A stretch of DNA of 41,300 nucleotides, from the NCBI RefSeq assembly GCF_014651055.1, contig NZ_BMWD01000004.1:374811-416110 (forward strand), given 5' to 3'. Both the position numbers and the translations under genes were made by a program. Shown here piece after piece: positions 8,392 through 16,039 of the stretch (positions are counted from its first letter, which is position 1; every line of letters starts with the position of its first letter). Source of the stretch: Streptomyces fructofermentans (GTDB lineage: Bacteria; Actinomycetota; Actinomycetes; Streptomycetales; Streptomycetaceae). Below the pieces are notes generated by a model. That model was not told the origin of the DNA. It ran no database searches and saw only the letters and a list, made by a program, of their open reading frames with translations.

Positions 8392-9221
8392 GCGGATCGT
8401 CCTTCCCGAGACGGGTCTGCGGCGGTCGGGGACCCCGAACCGGGGCGTGCCGAGGAGCCGGTGGCGGTGCCGGCTGCGGGGGCCGGGGGGTCGGGCGCGC
8501 GGCCCGCTCCCCCGGCGGGCGCCGCCGGGCGCAGCAGCGGAGGGTGCGCGGTGGTCGCGCCCCCCGCCCGGTACAGCGCGGCGGGCTTGCCCCGGCCCCC
8601 GGTCAACCGGGCGCCCCCCGGGACCTGTTCGACGAACCCCGGTGTCGTGAGGACCTTGCGCCGGAAGTTCGGGCGGTCGAGAACGGTGCCCCAGACGGTC
8701 TCGTAGACCTGCTGGAGCTCGCCGAGGGTGAACTCCGGCGGGCAGAACGCGGTGGCGAGGCAGGTGTACTCCAGCTTGGCGCCGATCCGTTCATGGGCGT
8801 CGGCGACGATCCGGTCGTGGTCGAAGGCGAGCGGCCCGAGCCCTTCGCAGGGCAGCCAGCGCGCGCTCGCCGCGTCCCCGCCGCCGGTCGGCTCGGGCGC
8901 GTCGGGCAGCAGCGCGGCGAACGCCACGGAGACGACCCGCATCCGCGGGTCGCGGTCGGGTTCGCTGTAGGTGCGCAACTGCTCCAGGTGCAGCCCGGAG
9001 ACGTCCGACAGGCCGGTCTCCTCCGCGAGTTCGCGCCGCGCGGCCGTCTCCGCGGACTCCCGGGGCAGCACGAAGCCGCCGGGCAGCGCCCACTGCCCCG
9101 CGTACGGCTCCTGCCCCCGCTCGACCAGCAGGACCTGGAGCACGCCCGCCCTGACCGTGAACACCGCGAGGTCGACGGTGACGGCGAAGGGCTCGAAGGC
9201 GTGCATGTCGTAGCCGTCCAT
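8388..9221 (-). CDS. nrtR: NrtR-family Nudix-related transcriptional regulator of NAD metabolism
   Basis: A 277-residue protein with an N-terminal Nudix domain and a C-terminal winged-helix domain (about 155-230, including EFTLGELQQVYETVWG). This is the NrtR architecture: a repressor that senses ADP-ribose and related NAD catabolites. The Nudix box is complete at residues 49-71 (GX5EX7REUXEEXGU pattern), whereas several studied NrtR proteins have a degenerate one, so hydrolase activity may remain. A 45-residue Ala/Pro/Gly tail follows the winged helix. The start has GAGGAGG immediately upstream. A palindromic operator and promoter lie at 9340-9388, suggesting autoregulation. It is coupled to the DraG gene. 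Confidence 0.88.
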   Translation of the reverse strand: MDGYDMHAFEPFAVTVDLAVFTVRAGVLQVLLVERGQEPYAGQWALPGGFVLPRESAETAARRELAEETGLSDVSGLHLEQLRTYSEPDRDPRMRVVSVAFAALLPDAPEPTGGGDAASARWLPCEGLGPLAFDHDRIVADAHERIGAKLEYTCLATAFCPPEFTLGELQQVYETVWGTVLDRPNFRRKVLTTPGFVEQVPGGARLTGGRGKPAALYRAGGATTAHPPLLRPAAPAGGAGRAPDPPAPAAGTATGSSARPGSGSPTAADPSREGRSA

Positions 9222-9339
9222 ACCTCCTCCTCACCCCCTCCTCGCGGCCTGCGCGGCCGTCCCGCGCCCCGCCGGGCGACGGCCGGGGACCGGGACCACC
9301 CCCGTGGGCCCTGCTCCGTCGGCCGCGCCCGGCACGGGC

Positions 9340-9371
9340 ACTCTTTAATGGTCAGTGCGACTATAAAGAGT
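9340..9371. promoter_or_regulatory. Palindromic operator upstream of nrtR (candidate NrtR box)
   Basis: Outer arms ACTCTTTA (9340-9347) and TAAAGAGT (9364-9371) form a perfect 8-bp inverted repeat. A nested 21-nt imperfect palindrome centred at 9356 contains GTC...GAC half sites, in the style of NrtR boxes. It overlaps the -10 of the proposed nrtR promoter, so binding would block RNA polymerase. The AT content is strikingly high for this genome. Confidence 0.7.
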
Positions 9372-9388
9372 GGGCGCGACGGCCACAA
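9360..9388 (-). promoter_or_regulatory. Promoter of nrtR-draG
   Basis: Reading leftward: -35 TTGTGG (9383-9388), 17-nt spacer, -10 TATAGT (9360-9365). The predicted start is near 9353, giving a leader of about 130 nt. It overlaps the palindromic operator. Confidence 0.6.
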
Positions 9389-9433
9389 GCCCCCGGCGCG
9401 AACCCAGTACGGCGAACACCCCGGGAACGCACG

Positions 9434-9467
9434 TCGGCCGGCCCCGGGACGTCCCGGGACCGGCCGA
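9434..9467 (-). terminator. Strong hairpin terminating the scp-rluB operon
   Basis: A 17-bp inverted repeat with an ACGT centre lies 42 nt beyond the rluB stop. One position is a C-A mismatch in plus-strand RNA but a G-U pair in minus-strand RNA, so it is better formed in the direction of rluB transcription. It insulates the nrtR promoter. Confidence 0.7.
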
Positions 9468-9508
9468 TGCCGTGAAGTGCCGTGCGCTGCCGTGCGCGGG
9501 CGCCGTGC

Positions 9509-10750
9509 CTAGAGGCCGACCTCCGCCATCAGCATGCCGACCTCCGTGTTGGACAGCCGCCGCAGCCAGCCCGACTTCTGGTCGCCGAGCGTGATCGGTC
9601 CGAAGGCGACCCGCACCAGCTTGTCGACCGGGAACCCGGCCTCCGCGAGCATGCGCCGCACGATGTGCTTGCGGCCCTCGTGCAGGGTCACCTCGACGAG
9701 GTAGTTCTTGCCGGTCTGCTCGACGACGCGGAAGTGGTCCGCCTTGGCGTACCCGTCCTCCAGCTGGATGCCGTCCTTGAGCTGCTTGCCCAGGTCACGC
9801 GGGATCGGGCCCACGATGTGCGCGAGGTAGACCTTCTTCACCCCGTACTTGGGGTGGGTCAGCCGGTGCGCCAGCTCGCCGTGGTTGGTGAGCAGGATGA
9901 CACCCTCGGTCTCGGTGTCGAGCCGGCCGACGTGGAAGAGCCGCGTCTCGCGGTTCGTCACGTAGTCGCCGAGGCACTGCCGCCCCTCGTTGTCCTCCAT
10001 GGTGGAGACGACACCGGCGGGCTTGTTCAGCGAGAAGAACTGGTACGACTGCGTGGCGACGGTCAGCCCGTCGACCTTGATCTCGTCCTTCTCCGGGTCC
10101 ACGCGCAGACCCTGCTCCAGCACGATCTCGCCGTTGACCTCGACCCTGGCCTGCTCGACCAGTTCCTCGCAGGCGCGCCGGGAACCGTAGCCCGCACGCG
10201 CGAGGATCTTCTGGAGTCGCTCGCCCTCCTGCTCGGCACCGGGGAAGGTCTTGGGGAGCTTCACGTCCGGCTTGCCGGCGTACCGGTCCCGGTTGCGCTC
10301 CTCGGTCCGCGTCTCGTACTCGCGGGAGCGCGCGGGCTCGGTCCGTCCGCCGCGCTGCTGGCCCTGCCTGGGGCCGCCCTTGGCGCCACCGCGCGCCGAC
10401 GCGCCGCGCCCCGACTTGGGGCCGTCGTGCGAGCCCCCGGGGCCCACGTCGTAGCGGCGCTCCTCGGGACGCGGCTTGCTGGGACGCTTCGGCTGGTCGT
10501 CACGCCCGGCCGCGCTCCTCGGCTGGGAGCCGCCGCCACCGGTGCCGCGCGAGCCGCCGGCCCCACGCGGACCGCCGCCACCGCCGCCACCGCCGCGCGG
10601 ACCGCCGCCGCCCGCACCGCGCGGACCGCCGCCGCCGGTTCCGCGCGAGCCGGCGCTGCCGCCGCCACCGCGCGAACCGCCGCTCCCGCCGGATCCCCGC
10701 GGGTTGCCGCGCCCGCTGTTCCTGCCACTGCCACTGCCACTGCTTCGCAT
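9509..10750 (-). CDS. rluB: 23S rRNA pseudouridine synthase, RluB/RsuA family
   Basis: Isomerises a uridine of 23S rRNA (position 2605 in the E. coli enzyme). The 413-residue product has an S4 RNA-binding domain (ERLQKILARAGYGSRRACE), then the catalytic domain with GRLDTETEGVILLTNHG, where D278 is the expected nucleophile, and the HEGRKHIVRRML motif. The first 175 or so residues are an unusual low-complexity tail of Gly/Arg/Ser repeats, probably disordered and RNA-binding. The ATG at 10750 overlaps the scpB stop as TGATG. Linkage scpA-scpB-rluB is conserved in actinobacteria and firmicutes. A longer frame extending into scpB is an artefact. Confidence 0.93.
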   Translation of the reverse strand: MRSSGSGSGRNSGRGNPRGSGGSGGSRGGGGSAGSRGTGGGGPRGAGGGGPRGGGGGGGGPRGAGGSRGTGGGGSQPRSAAGRDDQPKRPSKPRPEERRYDVGPGGSHDGPKSGRGASARGGAKGGPRQGQQRGGRTEPARSREYETRTEERNRDRYAGKPDVKLPKTFPGAEQEGERLQKILARAGYGSRRACEELVEQARVEVNGEIVLEQGLRVDPEKDEIKVDGLTVATQSYQFFSLNKPAGVVSTMEDNEGRQCLGDYVTNRETRLFHVGRLDTETEGVILLTNHGELAHRLTHPKYGVKKVYLAHIVGPIPRDLGKQLKDGIQLEDGYAKADHFRVVEQTGKNYLVEVTLHEGRKHIVRRMLAEAGFPVDKLVRVAFGPITLGDQKSGWLRRLSNTEVGMLMAEVGL

Positions 10751-11406
10751 CAAAGTTCCGTCGTCGTCGTGTCGTCTGCGTCTGCATCCGGTGCGTCCGG
10801 ATCGAACGACGGGACCCCTTCCAGCGTCTCTGCTTCGATCGCGTCCGCCTCTGGGAGGAAGGGCGCGAGCTCCGGGAGCTCGTCCAGACCGCGCAGGCCC
10901 ATTCGCTCCAGGAAGTAGTTCGTCGTCCTGTACAGGATCGCACCTGTTTCGGGTTCCGCGCCCGCCTCCTCGACCAGACCCCGCTGCAGGAGGGTGCGCA
11001 TCACGCCGTCGCAGTTCACTCCGCGGACCGCGGAGACCCGGGAACGGCTGACGGGCTGCCGGTACGCGACCACCGCCAGCGTCTCCAGCGCGGCCTGGGT
11101 CAGACGGGCCTGCTGGCCGTCCAGGACGAAGCGCTCCACGGCCGGCGCGTACTCGGGCCGGGTGTAGAAGCGCCAGCCGCCGGCGATCAGCCGCAGCTCG
11201 AATCCGCGGCCCTGCACGGTGTACTCGTCGGCCAGCGCCCGCAGCGCGTCCGCGATCTGCCGTCTCGGCCGCTCCAGGATCTTCGCGAGGTGCTCCTCGG
11301 TGGCCGGCTCGTCCACCACCATCAGGACGGCCTCGAGGGCGGGTCCGAGGTCGAGGTCCGCGACGGTGCGCGGCCCCGCCGGGTCGCCGGTGGTGTCCTC
11401 GCTCAC
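10750..11406 (-). CDS. scpB: Segregation and condensation protein B
   Basis: Kleisin-associated subunit of the SMC-ScpA-ScpB condensin complex. The 218-residue product contains the two winged-helix domains of the family (about residues 20-95 and 100-165, including AALETLAVVAYRQPVSRSRVSAVRG). The last 50 residues are acidic and end in a Thr/Asp-rich tail. GTG start at 11406 overlaps the scpA stop as GTGA, with AAGGAGG upstream inside scpA. Co-translation with scpA fits fixed stoichiometry. Confidence 0.96.
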   Translation of the reverse strand: MSEDTTGDPAGPRTVADLDLGPALEAVLMVVDEPATEEHLAKILERPRRQIADALRALADEYTVQGRGFELRLIAGGWRFYTRPEYAPAVERFVLDGQQARLTQAALETLAVVAYRQPVSRSRVSAVRGVNCDGVMRTLLQRGLVEEAGAEPETGAILYRTTNYFLERMGLRGLDELPELAPFLPEADAIEAETLEGVPSFDPDAPDADADDTTTTEL

Positions 11407-12632
11407 GCCTTCTCCTCCTTGGCCGAATCGGCCGGCTCACTCGACCTGGCCGAATCGGCCGGCTCACTCGACCTGGCCGACCTGGCCGACTCGGCGGGCT
11501 CGGGCGGTCTGTCGAACTCGTCGGTCACCTTCGGGCGGACATCCCCTTCTCCGCCCGTCCAGCGCACCACCAGGTCCCCCAGAGCCTCCTCCTGGTCCAG
11601 GGACACCGCCTTCTCGCGATAGAGCTCCAGAAGGGCGAGGAAGCGCGCCACGACGGTGAGGGTGTCGCCGGCGTCCTCGACGAGCGCGGCGAACCGGGCC
11701 TCCCCGAGTTCGCGCAGCCGCGCCACCACGACGGCGGCCTGCTCCTGCACGCTGACGAGCGGCGCGTGGATGTGGTCGACGTACACCTGGGGCTTGGGCC
11801 GGGGCTGCATCGCCTTCACGGCGAGCCGGGCGAACCCCTCGGCCCCGATGCTGATGACGACCTCGGGCAGCAGCGCGGCGTGGTGCGGCTCCAGCCCGAC
11901 GGTACGGGGGTAGCGCCGCGCCTCCTCCTGGAGCCGCAGGTTGAGGATGTCGGCGACCTGCTTGTAGGCGCGGTACTGGAGCAGTCGCGCGAAGAGCAGG
12001 TCCCGGGCTTCGAGGAGGGCGAGGTCCGCCTCGTCCTCCACCTCGGCGGTGGGCAGCAGCCGGGCGGCCTTGAGGTCGAGCAGGGTGGCCGCGACGACCA
12101 GGAACTCCGTCGTCCGGTCGAGGTCCCAGTCCGGGCCCAGCGCGCGGATGTACGCCATGAACTCGTCGGTGACCCGCGAGAGCGCCACCTCCGTGACGTC
12201 CAGCTTGTGCTTGGAGATCAACTGGAGGAGCAGGTCGAAGGGGCCCTCGAAGTTCACGAGCCGCACGGTGAAGACGCCGTCGGCGGGTTCCGCACGGGGT
12301 TCCGCGTCCGGGGCGCCCTCGGGAGCGGCCCGGCCCCTGACGTCTTCTTCGGCGGGATCGGGCCGTGGCGGTCCGTCGGGAGCGGTGCCGGGGTCCGCGG
12401 AACGCTCCCCCGACGGGTCTTCCTGGTCCGGCTCCGGTGCCGCGCCCGGCCCGTCGGCGGGGCCGTCCGGTGCTCCGGTGCCACCGGGCCCGCTCGCGGG
12501 CGCCCCGGGCTCCGTGTCCGCCGGTGCGGACTCCGCCCCGGGCGGCGCCTCGGCCCCGGGACCCCGTCCCAGCGCACGCCGACGGCCGGCAGCACCGCCG
12601 GACGCCGGGACAGAGGGGTCGTTCGAGGTCAT
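11403..12632 (-). CDS. scpA: Segregation and condensation protein A (kleisin)
   Basis: Kleisin subunit bridging SMC heads, acting on the nucleoid. In the 409-residue product the ScpA domain begins at about residue 120 (FTVRLVNFEGPFDLLLQLI) and runs to about 370. The first 119 residues are Pro/Ala/Gly/Asp-rich and probably disordered, far longer than in B. subtilis ScpA. The C-terminus carries a 9-residue repeat with EPADSARSS encoded by a 27-bp tandem repeat. No clear ribosome site precedes the ATG, but TAGCCT lies 9 nt upstream, so a near-leaderless internal promoter is possible. The gap to the upstream gene is 18 nt. Confidence 0.95.
   Translation of the reverse strand: MTSNDPSVPASGGAAGRRRALGRGPGAEAPPGAESAPADTEPGAPASGPGGTGAPDGPADGPGAAPEPDQEDPSGERSADPGTAPDGPPRPDPAEEDVRGRAAPEGAPDAEPRAEPADGVFTVRLVNFEGPFDLLLQLISKHKLDVTEVALSRVTDEFMAYIRALGPDWDLDRTTEFLVVAATLLDLKAARLLPTAEVEDEADLALLEARDLLFARLLQYRAYKQVADILNLRLQEEARRYPRTVGLEPHHAALLPEVVISIGAEGFARLAVKAMQPRPKPQVYVDHIHAPLVSVQEQAAVVVARLRELGEARFAALVEDAGDTLTVVARFLALLELYREKAVSLDQEEALGDLVVRWTGGEGDVRPKVTDEFDRPPEPAESARSARSSEPADSARSSEPADSAKEEKA
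11421..11474. repeat. 27-bp tandem repeat in the 3' end of scpA
   Basis: Two identical 27-bp units (11421-11447 and 11448-11474) are followed by a degenerate third. The unit is in frame and encodes a 9-residue Ser/Ala/Glu-rich repeat in the disordered C-terminal tail of ScpA. Confidence 0.85.
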
Positions 12633-12641
12633 AGCCGTCGC

Positions 12642-12647
12642 AGGCTA
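12642..12647 (-). promoter_or_regulatory. Candidate -10 box just before scpA
   Basis: TAGCCT reads leftward, ending 9 nt before the scpA ATG, in the 18-nt gap after the upstream stop codon. If used it would give a transcript with about 3 nt of leader. No -35 hexamer is evident and scpA can also be read from the parA promoter. Confidence 0.3.
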
Positions 12648-12650
12648 CCG

Positions 12651-13208
12651 CTACCGCCCGCGCAACCGTCGTACGAGGATGCTCGCGTCCCCACGCGATT
12701 CGAGATCCGCGAGGACCACGGCGACCGCCTCGCGCACGATCCGCCCGCGGTCCACGGCGAGCCCGTGCTCCCCGCGCAGCACCAGCCGGGCGTGCTCCAG
12801 GTCCATGAGCTCCTCGGCGGACACGTACACCGTGATCTTCTCGTCGTGCCGCTCCCGCCCGCTGGGGCGCCGGCCGGAGCCGCGCCCGCGCTGCTTGCGC
12901 GACGACGATCCGCCAGAACCTTCCTGCGCGCCCTGGCGCCGGCCCGACCGCTCCGCCGCGGCGGCCCGGCTGCGGGCCTCCCCCGCGTCGGAGGGGTCGG
13001 CGTCGGCGGCCACATGCTCGTCGCCCTCGCCGTCGCCGCCCTGGACGGGCACCGCGTGCGGCGCGTCCTCGGCGGCGGCAGCGGCGTCGCCCTCGCCCGC
13101 CGGAGCGGGCACCCGGGCCTCGCCGTTGGCCTGCCGCCTGGGGGTGGACGCCTGGAGCGCCATACCCCCGGTCGTACGGAACAGTTCGTCGGCCCCCGGC
13201 AGACTCAC
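12651..13208 (-). CDS. Ribbon-helix-helix DNA-binding partner of the ParA-like protein
   Basis: A 185-residue protein. Residues 1-20 (SLPGADELFRTTGGMAL) are a conserved-looking N-terminal peptide, the kind that contacts ParA ATPases. Residues 25-120 are Ala/Gly/Ser-rich and disordered. Residues 122-183 (KITVYVSAEELMDLEHARL...) have the strand-helix-helix pattern of CopG/RHH DNA-binding domains. GTG at 13208 overlaps the parA stop as GTGA and was preferred to an in-frame GTG at 13220. By position it is the DNA-binding half of an orphan ParA system. No ParB CTPase domain is present. Function is inferred from context. Confidence 0.75.
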   Translation of the reverse strand: MSLPGADELFRTTGGMALQASTPRRQANGEARVPAPAGEGDAAAAAEDAPHAVPVQGGDGEGDEHVAADADPSDAGEARSRAAAAERSGRRQGAQEGSGGSSSRKQRGRGSGRRPSGRERHDEKITVYVSAEELMDLEHARLVLRGEHGLAVDRGRIVREAVAVVLADLESRGDASILVRRLRGR

Positions 13209-14383
13209 TCGGCGTGACACCGGGCGAGCACCTCCCTGGCGAGCTGACGGTAGGCGGCGGCGCCCACGGAGTTGGAGGCGTACGTCGTGATCGGCTCACC
13301 GGCGACCGTGGTCTCCGGGAAGCGGACCGTCCGGCCGATCACCGTGTGGTAGACGTGGTCGTCGAACGCCTCGACCACCCGCGCGAGCACCTCACGGCTG
13401 TGCACCGTGCGCGAGTCGTACATGGTGGCGAGGATGCCGTCGAGCTCCAGCTCGGGGTTGAGCCGCTCCTGGACCTTCTCGATGGTCTCGGTGAGCAGCG
13501 CGACTCCGCGCAGCGCGAAGAACTCGCACTCCAGCGGCACGATCACCTTGTGCGCCGCCGTCAGGGCGTTGACGGTGAGCAGGCCGAGCGAGGGCTGGCA
13601 GTCGATCACGATGTAGTCGTAGTCGGCCATCAGCGGCTTCAGGGCCCGCTGCAGGGTGGACTCGCGCGCGACCTCGGAGACGAGCTGGACCTCGGCGGCC
13701 GACAGGTCGATGTTGCTGGGCAGCAGGTCCATGTTCGGGACCGCCGTCTTCAGGAGCACCTCGTCCGCCGCCATGCCCCGCTCCATGAGCAGGTTGTAGA
13801 CGGTGAGGTCGAGCTCCATCGGGTTGACGCCGAGGCCCACGGACAGCGCGCCCTGCGGGTCGAAGTCGACGAGCAGGACCCTGCGTCCGTACTCGGCGAG
13901 CGCGGCACCCAGGTTGATGGTCGACGTCGTCTTGCCCACGCCGCCCTTCTGGTTGCACATCGCGATGATCTTCGCGGGGCCGTGGTCGGTCAGCGGGCCC
14001 GGGATCGGGAAGTAGGGCAGCGGACGACCCGTGGGACCGATGCGCTCGCGGCGCTGACGGGCCGCGTCGGGCGCGAGCGTGGCCGCGTACTCCGGATCGG
14101 GCTCGTACTCGGCGTCGGGGTCGTAGAAGTGCCCCTCGGGCAGTTCGTCGTAGTCGGCGAAGTGGGTGCGGTTGTCGCCACTTCCGTTGCCGGCCATGGC
14201 GTTCACGTGATGGCCATCCATGCTCTGGTGTGCGGGCTGGGTCATCCCCGAGGGGTGGAGACCCTGGTGGGCTGCGAAGGTGCGCACAGCGACGGAGCCG
14301 ACAGCCTCGAGCCCCGTGGGCCTTGAGCCCTGCGCAGGCATTCCTGGTTGACCACCCCCGGGAGTAAATGTCGACTCATTCAC
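13205..14383 (-). CDS. ParA-family ATPase
   Basis: A Walker-type cytoskeletal ATPase of the ParA/Soj group, likely acting in chromosome segregation or positioning. The 392-residue product has the deviant Walker A motif KGGVGKTT at 146-153, VLLVDFDPQGALS (Walker A') and YIVIDCQPSLGLLT (Walker B region). About 138 residues precede the ATPase, rich in Pro/Gly/His and probably disordered, much longer than classic ParA. The GTG start is preceded by a full AAGGAGGT. It leads the minus-strand operon parA-like, RHH, scpA, scpB, rluB. It is unlikely to be the oriC parA, since no parB is adjacent. Confidence 0.9.
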   Translation of the reverse strand: MNESTFTPGGGQPGMPAQGSRPTGLEAVGSVAVRTFAAHQGLHPSGMTQPAHQSMDGHHVNAMAGNGSGDNRTHFADYDELPEGHFYDPDAEYEPDPEYAATLAPDAARQRRERIGPTGRPLPYFPIPGPLTDHGPAKIIAMCNQKGGVGKTTSTINLGAALAEYGRRVLLVDFDPQGALSVGLGVNPMELDLTVYNLLMERGMAADEVLLKTAVPNMDLLPSNIDLSAAEVQLVSEVARESTLQRALKPLMADYDYIVIDCQPSLGLLTVNALTAAHKVIVPLECEFFALRGVALLTETIEKVQERLNPELELDGILATMYDSRTVHSREVLARVVEAFDDHVYHTVIGRTVRFPETTVAGEPITTYASNSVGAAAYRQLAREVLARCHAE

Positions 14384-14764
14384 AAGTCGTCTTACCTCCT
14401 TGGTGACCAGGAAACTTCTAGATAGGTCAGCGTGGCACCATGCCGACGGTTGGCGACTCTATGGCGTGTCACCGGTCCGCAGCAACACAATCCGCCGGAC
14501 CCGGCCCGATGTGTCGGCAACCGAACACCCCTCTGTCAAGGGCGTAAGGGCGTCGCACGGCAGGTTTCACGGGTGTGCGAATCGGTTGAAGGGTTACCTT
14601 CGCGGCGAGTTGAACGAGTGTCGCAAAGTGACCCGACACACACCCGGCCGGACCTTGCGGGGCAAGGTCCGGCCGGGTGCGCGGGGTTGACGACCTGTGT
14701 TGACGTATCGCCTTTTGCCGAGGGGGAGATCGCCCGGCGTACCGGGACGGAACGGGCGGTGACG
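14384..14764. other. 381-nt intergenic region between ald and the parA-like gene
   Basis: Contains the ald terminator (14641-14679) and the leader of the parA operon with its AAGGAGGT site. The parA promoter must lie between 14400 and 14640, but no hexamer pair was convincing. An open frame at 14400-14690 has no ribosome site and spans the terminator, so it is not a gene. Confidence 0.6.
14641..14679 (-). terminator. Terminator downstream of ald
   Basis: A perfect 18-bp inverted repeat (14641-14658 with 14662-14679) and a 3-nt loop, 85 nt beyond the ald stop. There is no T-tract. It would prevent readthrough from ald into the parA operon. Confidence 0.8.
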
Positions 14765-15889
14765 TCAGCCGATCAGGGTCACCAGGTCGACGTGCTCCAT
14801 GCCGTGCGCCTCCGCGACCTCACGGTAAACCACCTTGCCGTCGTGGGTGTTGAGACCCCTGGCGAGCGCCGGGTCGCGGCGCACGGCCTCGACCCAGCCG
14901 CGGTTCGCCAGCTCCACGATGTACGGCAGCGTGGCGTTCGTCAGCGCGTAGGTCGACGTGTTGGGCACGGCGCCGGGCATGTTCGCGACGCAGTAGAAGA
15001 CCGAACCGTGGACCGGGAAGGTCGGCTCGGCGTGCGTCGTGGGACGCGAGTCCTCGAAGCAGCCGCCCTGGTCGATCGCGATGTCGACAAGAACACTTCC
15101 GGGCTTCATCCGCGACACGAGCTCGTTGGTGACCAGCTTCGGGGCCTTGGCGCCGGGGATCAGCACGGCACCGATCACGAGGTCGGCCTCCAGGCAGGCC
15201 TTCTCCAGCTCGAAGGCGTTGGAGACGACGGTCTGGATCTTCGTGCCGAAGATCTTGTCGGCTTCCTTGAGCTTGTTGATGTCACGGTCGAGCAGGGTCA
15301 CGTGGAAGCCCATGCCGATGGCGATCTGCGCGGCGTTCCAGCCGGAGACGCCGCCACCGATGACGACGGCCTTGCCGGCCGCCACGCCCGGGACGCCGCC
15401 GGGCAGCACACCGCGGCCGCCGTTGGCGCGCATCAGGTGGTAGGCGCCGACCTGCGGGGCGAGGCGGCCCGCGACCTCGGACATCGGGGCGAGCAGCGGC
15501 AGCGCGCGGGAGGGCAGCTCGACCGTCTCGTACGCGATCGCGGTGGTGCCGGACTCCAGGAGCGCGTCCGTGCACTCCTTGGACGCCGCCAGGTGCAGGT
15601 ACGTGAAGAGCGTCTGGTCCTTGCGGAGGCGGTGGTACTCCTCGGCGATGGGCTCCTTGACCTTGAGCAGCAGGTCGGCGGCGGCCCAGACCTCGTCCGC
15701 CGTGCCCAGGATCCGCGCCCCGGCGGCGACGAACTCGTCGTCCGTGATCGAGGAGCCGACGCCGGCGTTCTGCTCGATGAGGACCTGGTGGCCGTGGCGC
15801 ACCAGCTCGTGCACGCCGGCGGGGGTGATGGCCACCCGGAACTCGTTGTTCTTGACCTCGCGGGGGATGCCGACCTTCACGTCGATCAC
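14765..15889 (-). CDS. ald: Alanine dehydrogenase
   Basis: NAD-dependent interconversion of L-alanine with pyruvate and ammonia. The 374-residue product has KNNEFRVAITPAGV near the start, the substrate-binding KVKEP and YLHLAAS segments, the nucleotide-binding GGGVSGWNAA, and a C-terminal ALTNATLPYI motif. The start is a choice between GTG at 15889 (M-I-D-V-K-V) and GTG at 15880 (M-K-V-G-I-P). The latter matches the mycobacterial N-terminus and has better spacing from AAGGA. The leader has two inverted repeats, and a candidate promoter lies at 15999-16026. The next gene upstream is a STAND/TPR protein on the same strand. Confidence 0.95.
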   Translation of the reverse strand: MIDVKVGIPREVKNNEFRVAITPAGVHELVRHGHQVLIEQNAGVGSSITDDEFVAAGARILGTADEVWAAADLLLKVKEPIAEEYHRLRKDQTLFTYLHLAASKECTDALLESGTTAIAYETVELPSRALPLLAPMSEVAGRLAPQVGAYHLMRANGGRGVLPGGVPGVAAGKAVVIGGGVSGWNAAQIAIGMGFHVTLLDRDINKLKEADKIFGTKIQTVVSNAFELEKACLEADLVIGAVLIPGAKAPKLVTNELVSRMKPGSVLVDIAIDQGGCFEDSRPTTHAEPTFPVHGSVFYCVANMPGAVPNTSTYALTNATLPYIVELANRGWVEAVRRDPALARGLNTHDGKVVYREVAEAHGMEHVDLVTLIG

Positions 15890-15922
15890 GGTCCTTGGCT
15901 CAGAAGGGGTCTGGGGGTACGC

Positions 15923-15963
15923 ATGTCGGGACGATGCCCGACATACCCGGATGCACAGGTGCA
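15923..15963. promoter_or_regulatory. Two inverted repeats in the ald leader
   Basis: ATGTCGGG (15923-15930) pairs with CCCGACAT (15937-15944) across a 6-nt gap. TGCAC (15952-15956) pairs with GTGCA (15959-15963) across 2 nt. Both lie between the candidate ald promoter and the start codon, where they could be operators or a leader structure. Confidence 0.45.
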
Positions 15964-15998
15964 CACCGGGAGACACCACGAAAGAACGCGGCGGAGCC

Positions 15999-16026
15999 AG
16001 TCTAATGAAGGGATTATTTCTGTCTA
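15999..16026 (-). promoter_or_regulatory. Candidate ald promoter
   Basis: Reading leftward: -35 TAGACA (16021-16026, five of six bases of TTGACA), 16-nt spacer, -10 TAGACT (15999-16004). It falls in an unusually AT-rich stretch between the STAND gene and ald. The leader would be about 105 nt. Confidence 0.5.
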
Positions 16027-16039
16027 GCCTTTCAATGCA

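Noticed and set aside
14400..14690. Open frame of 96 codons upstream of the parA operon
   Set aside because: No ribosome site; it runs through the ald terminator hairpin and would occupy the parA promoter region.
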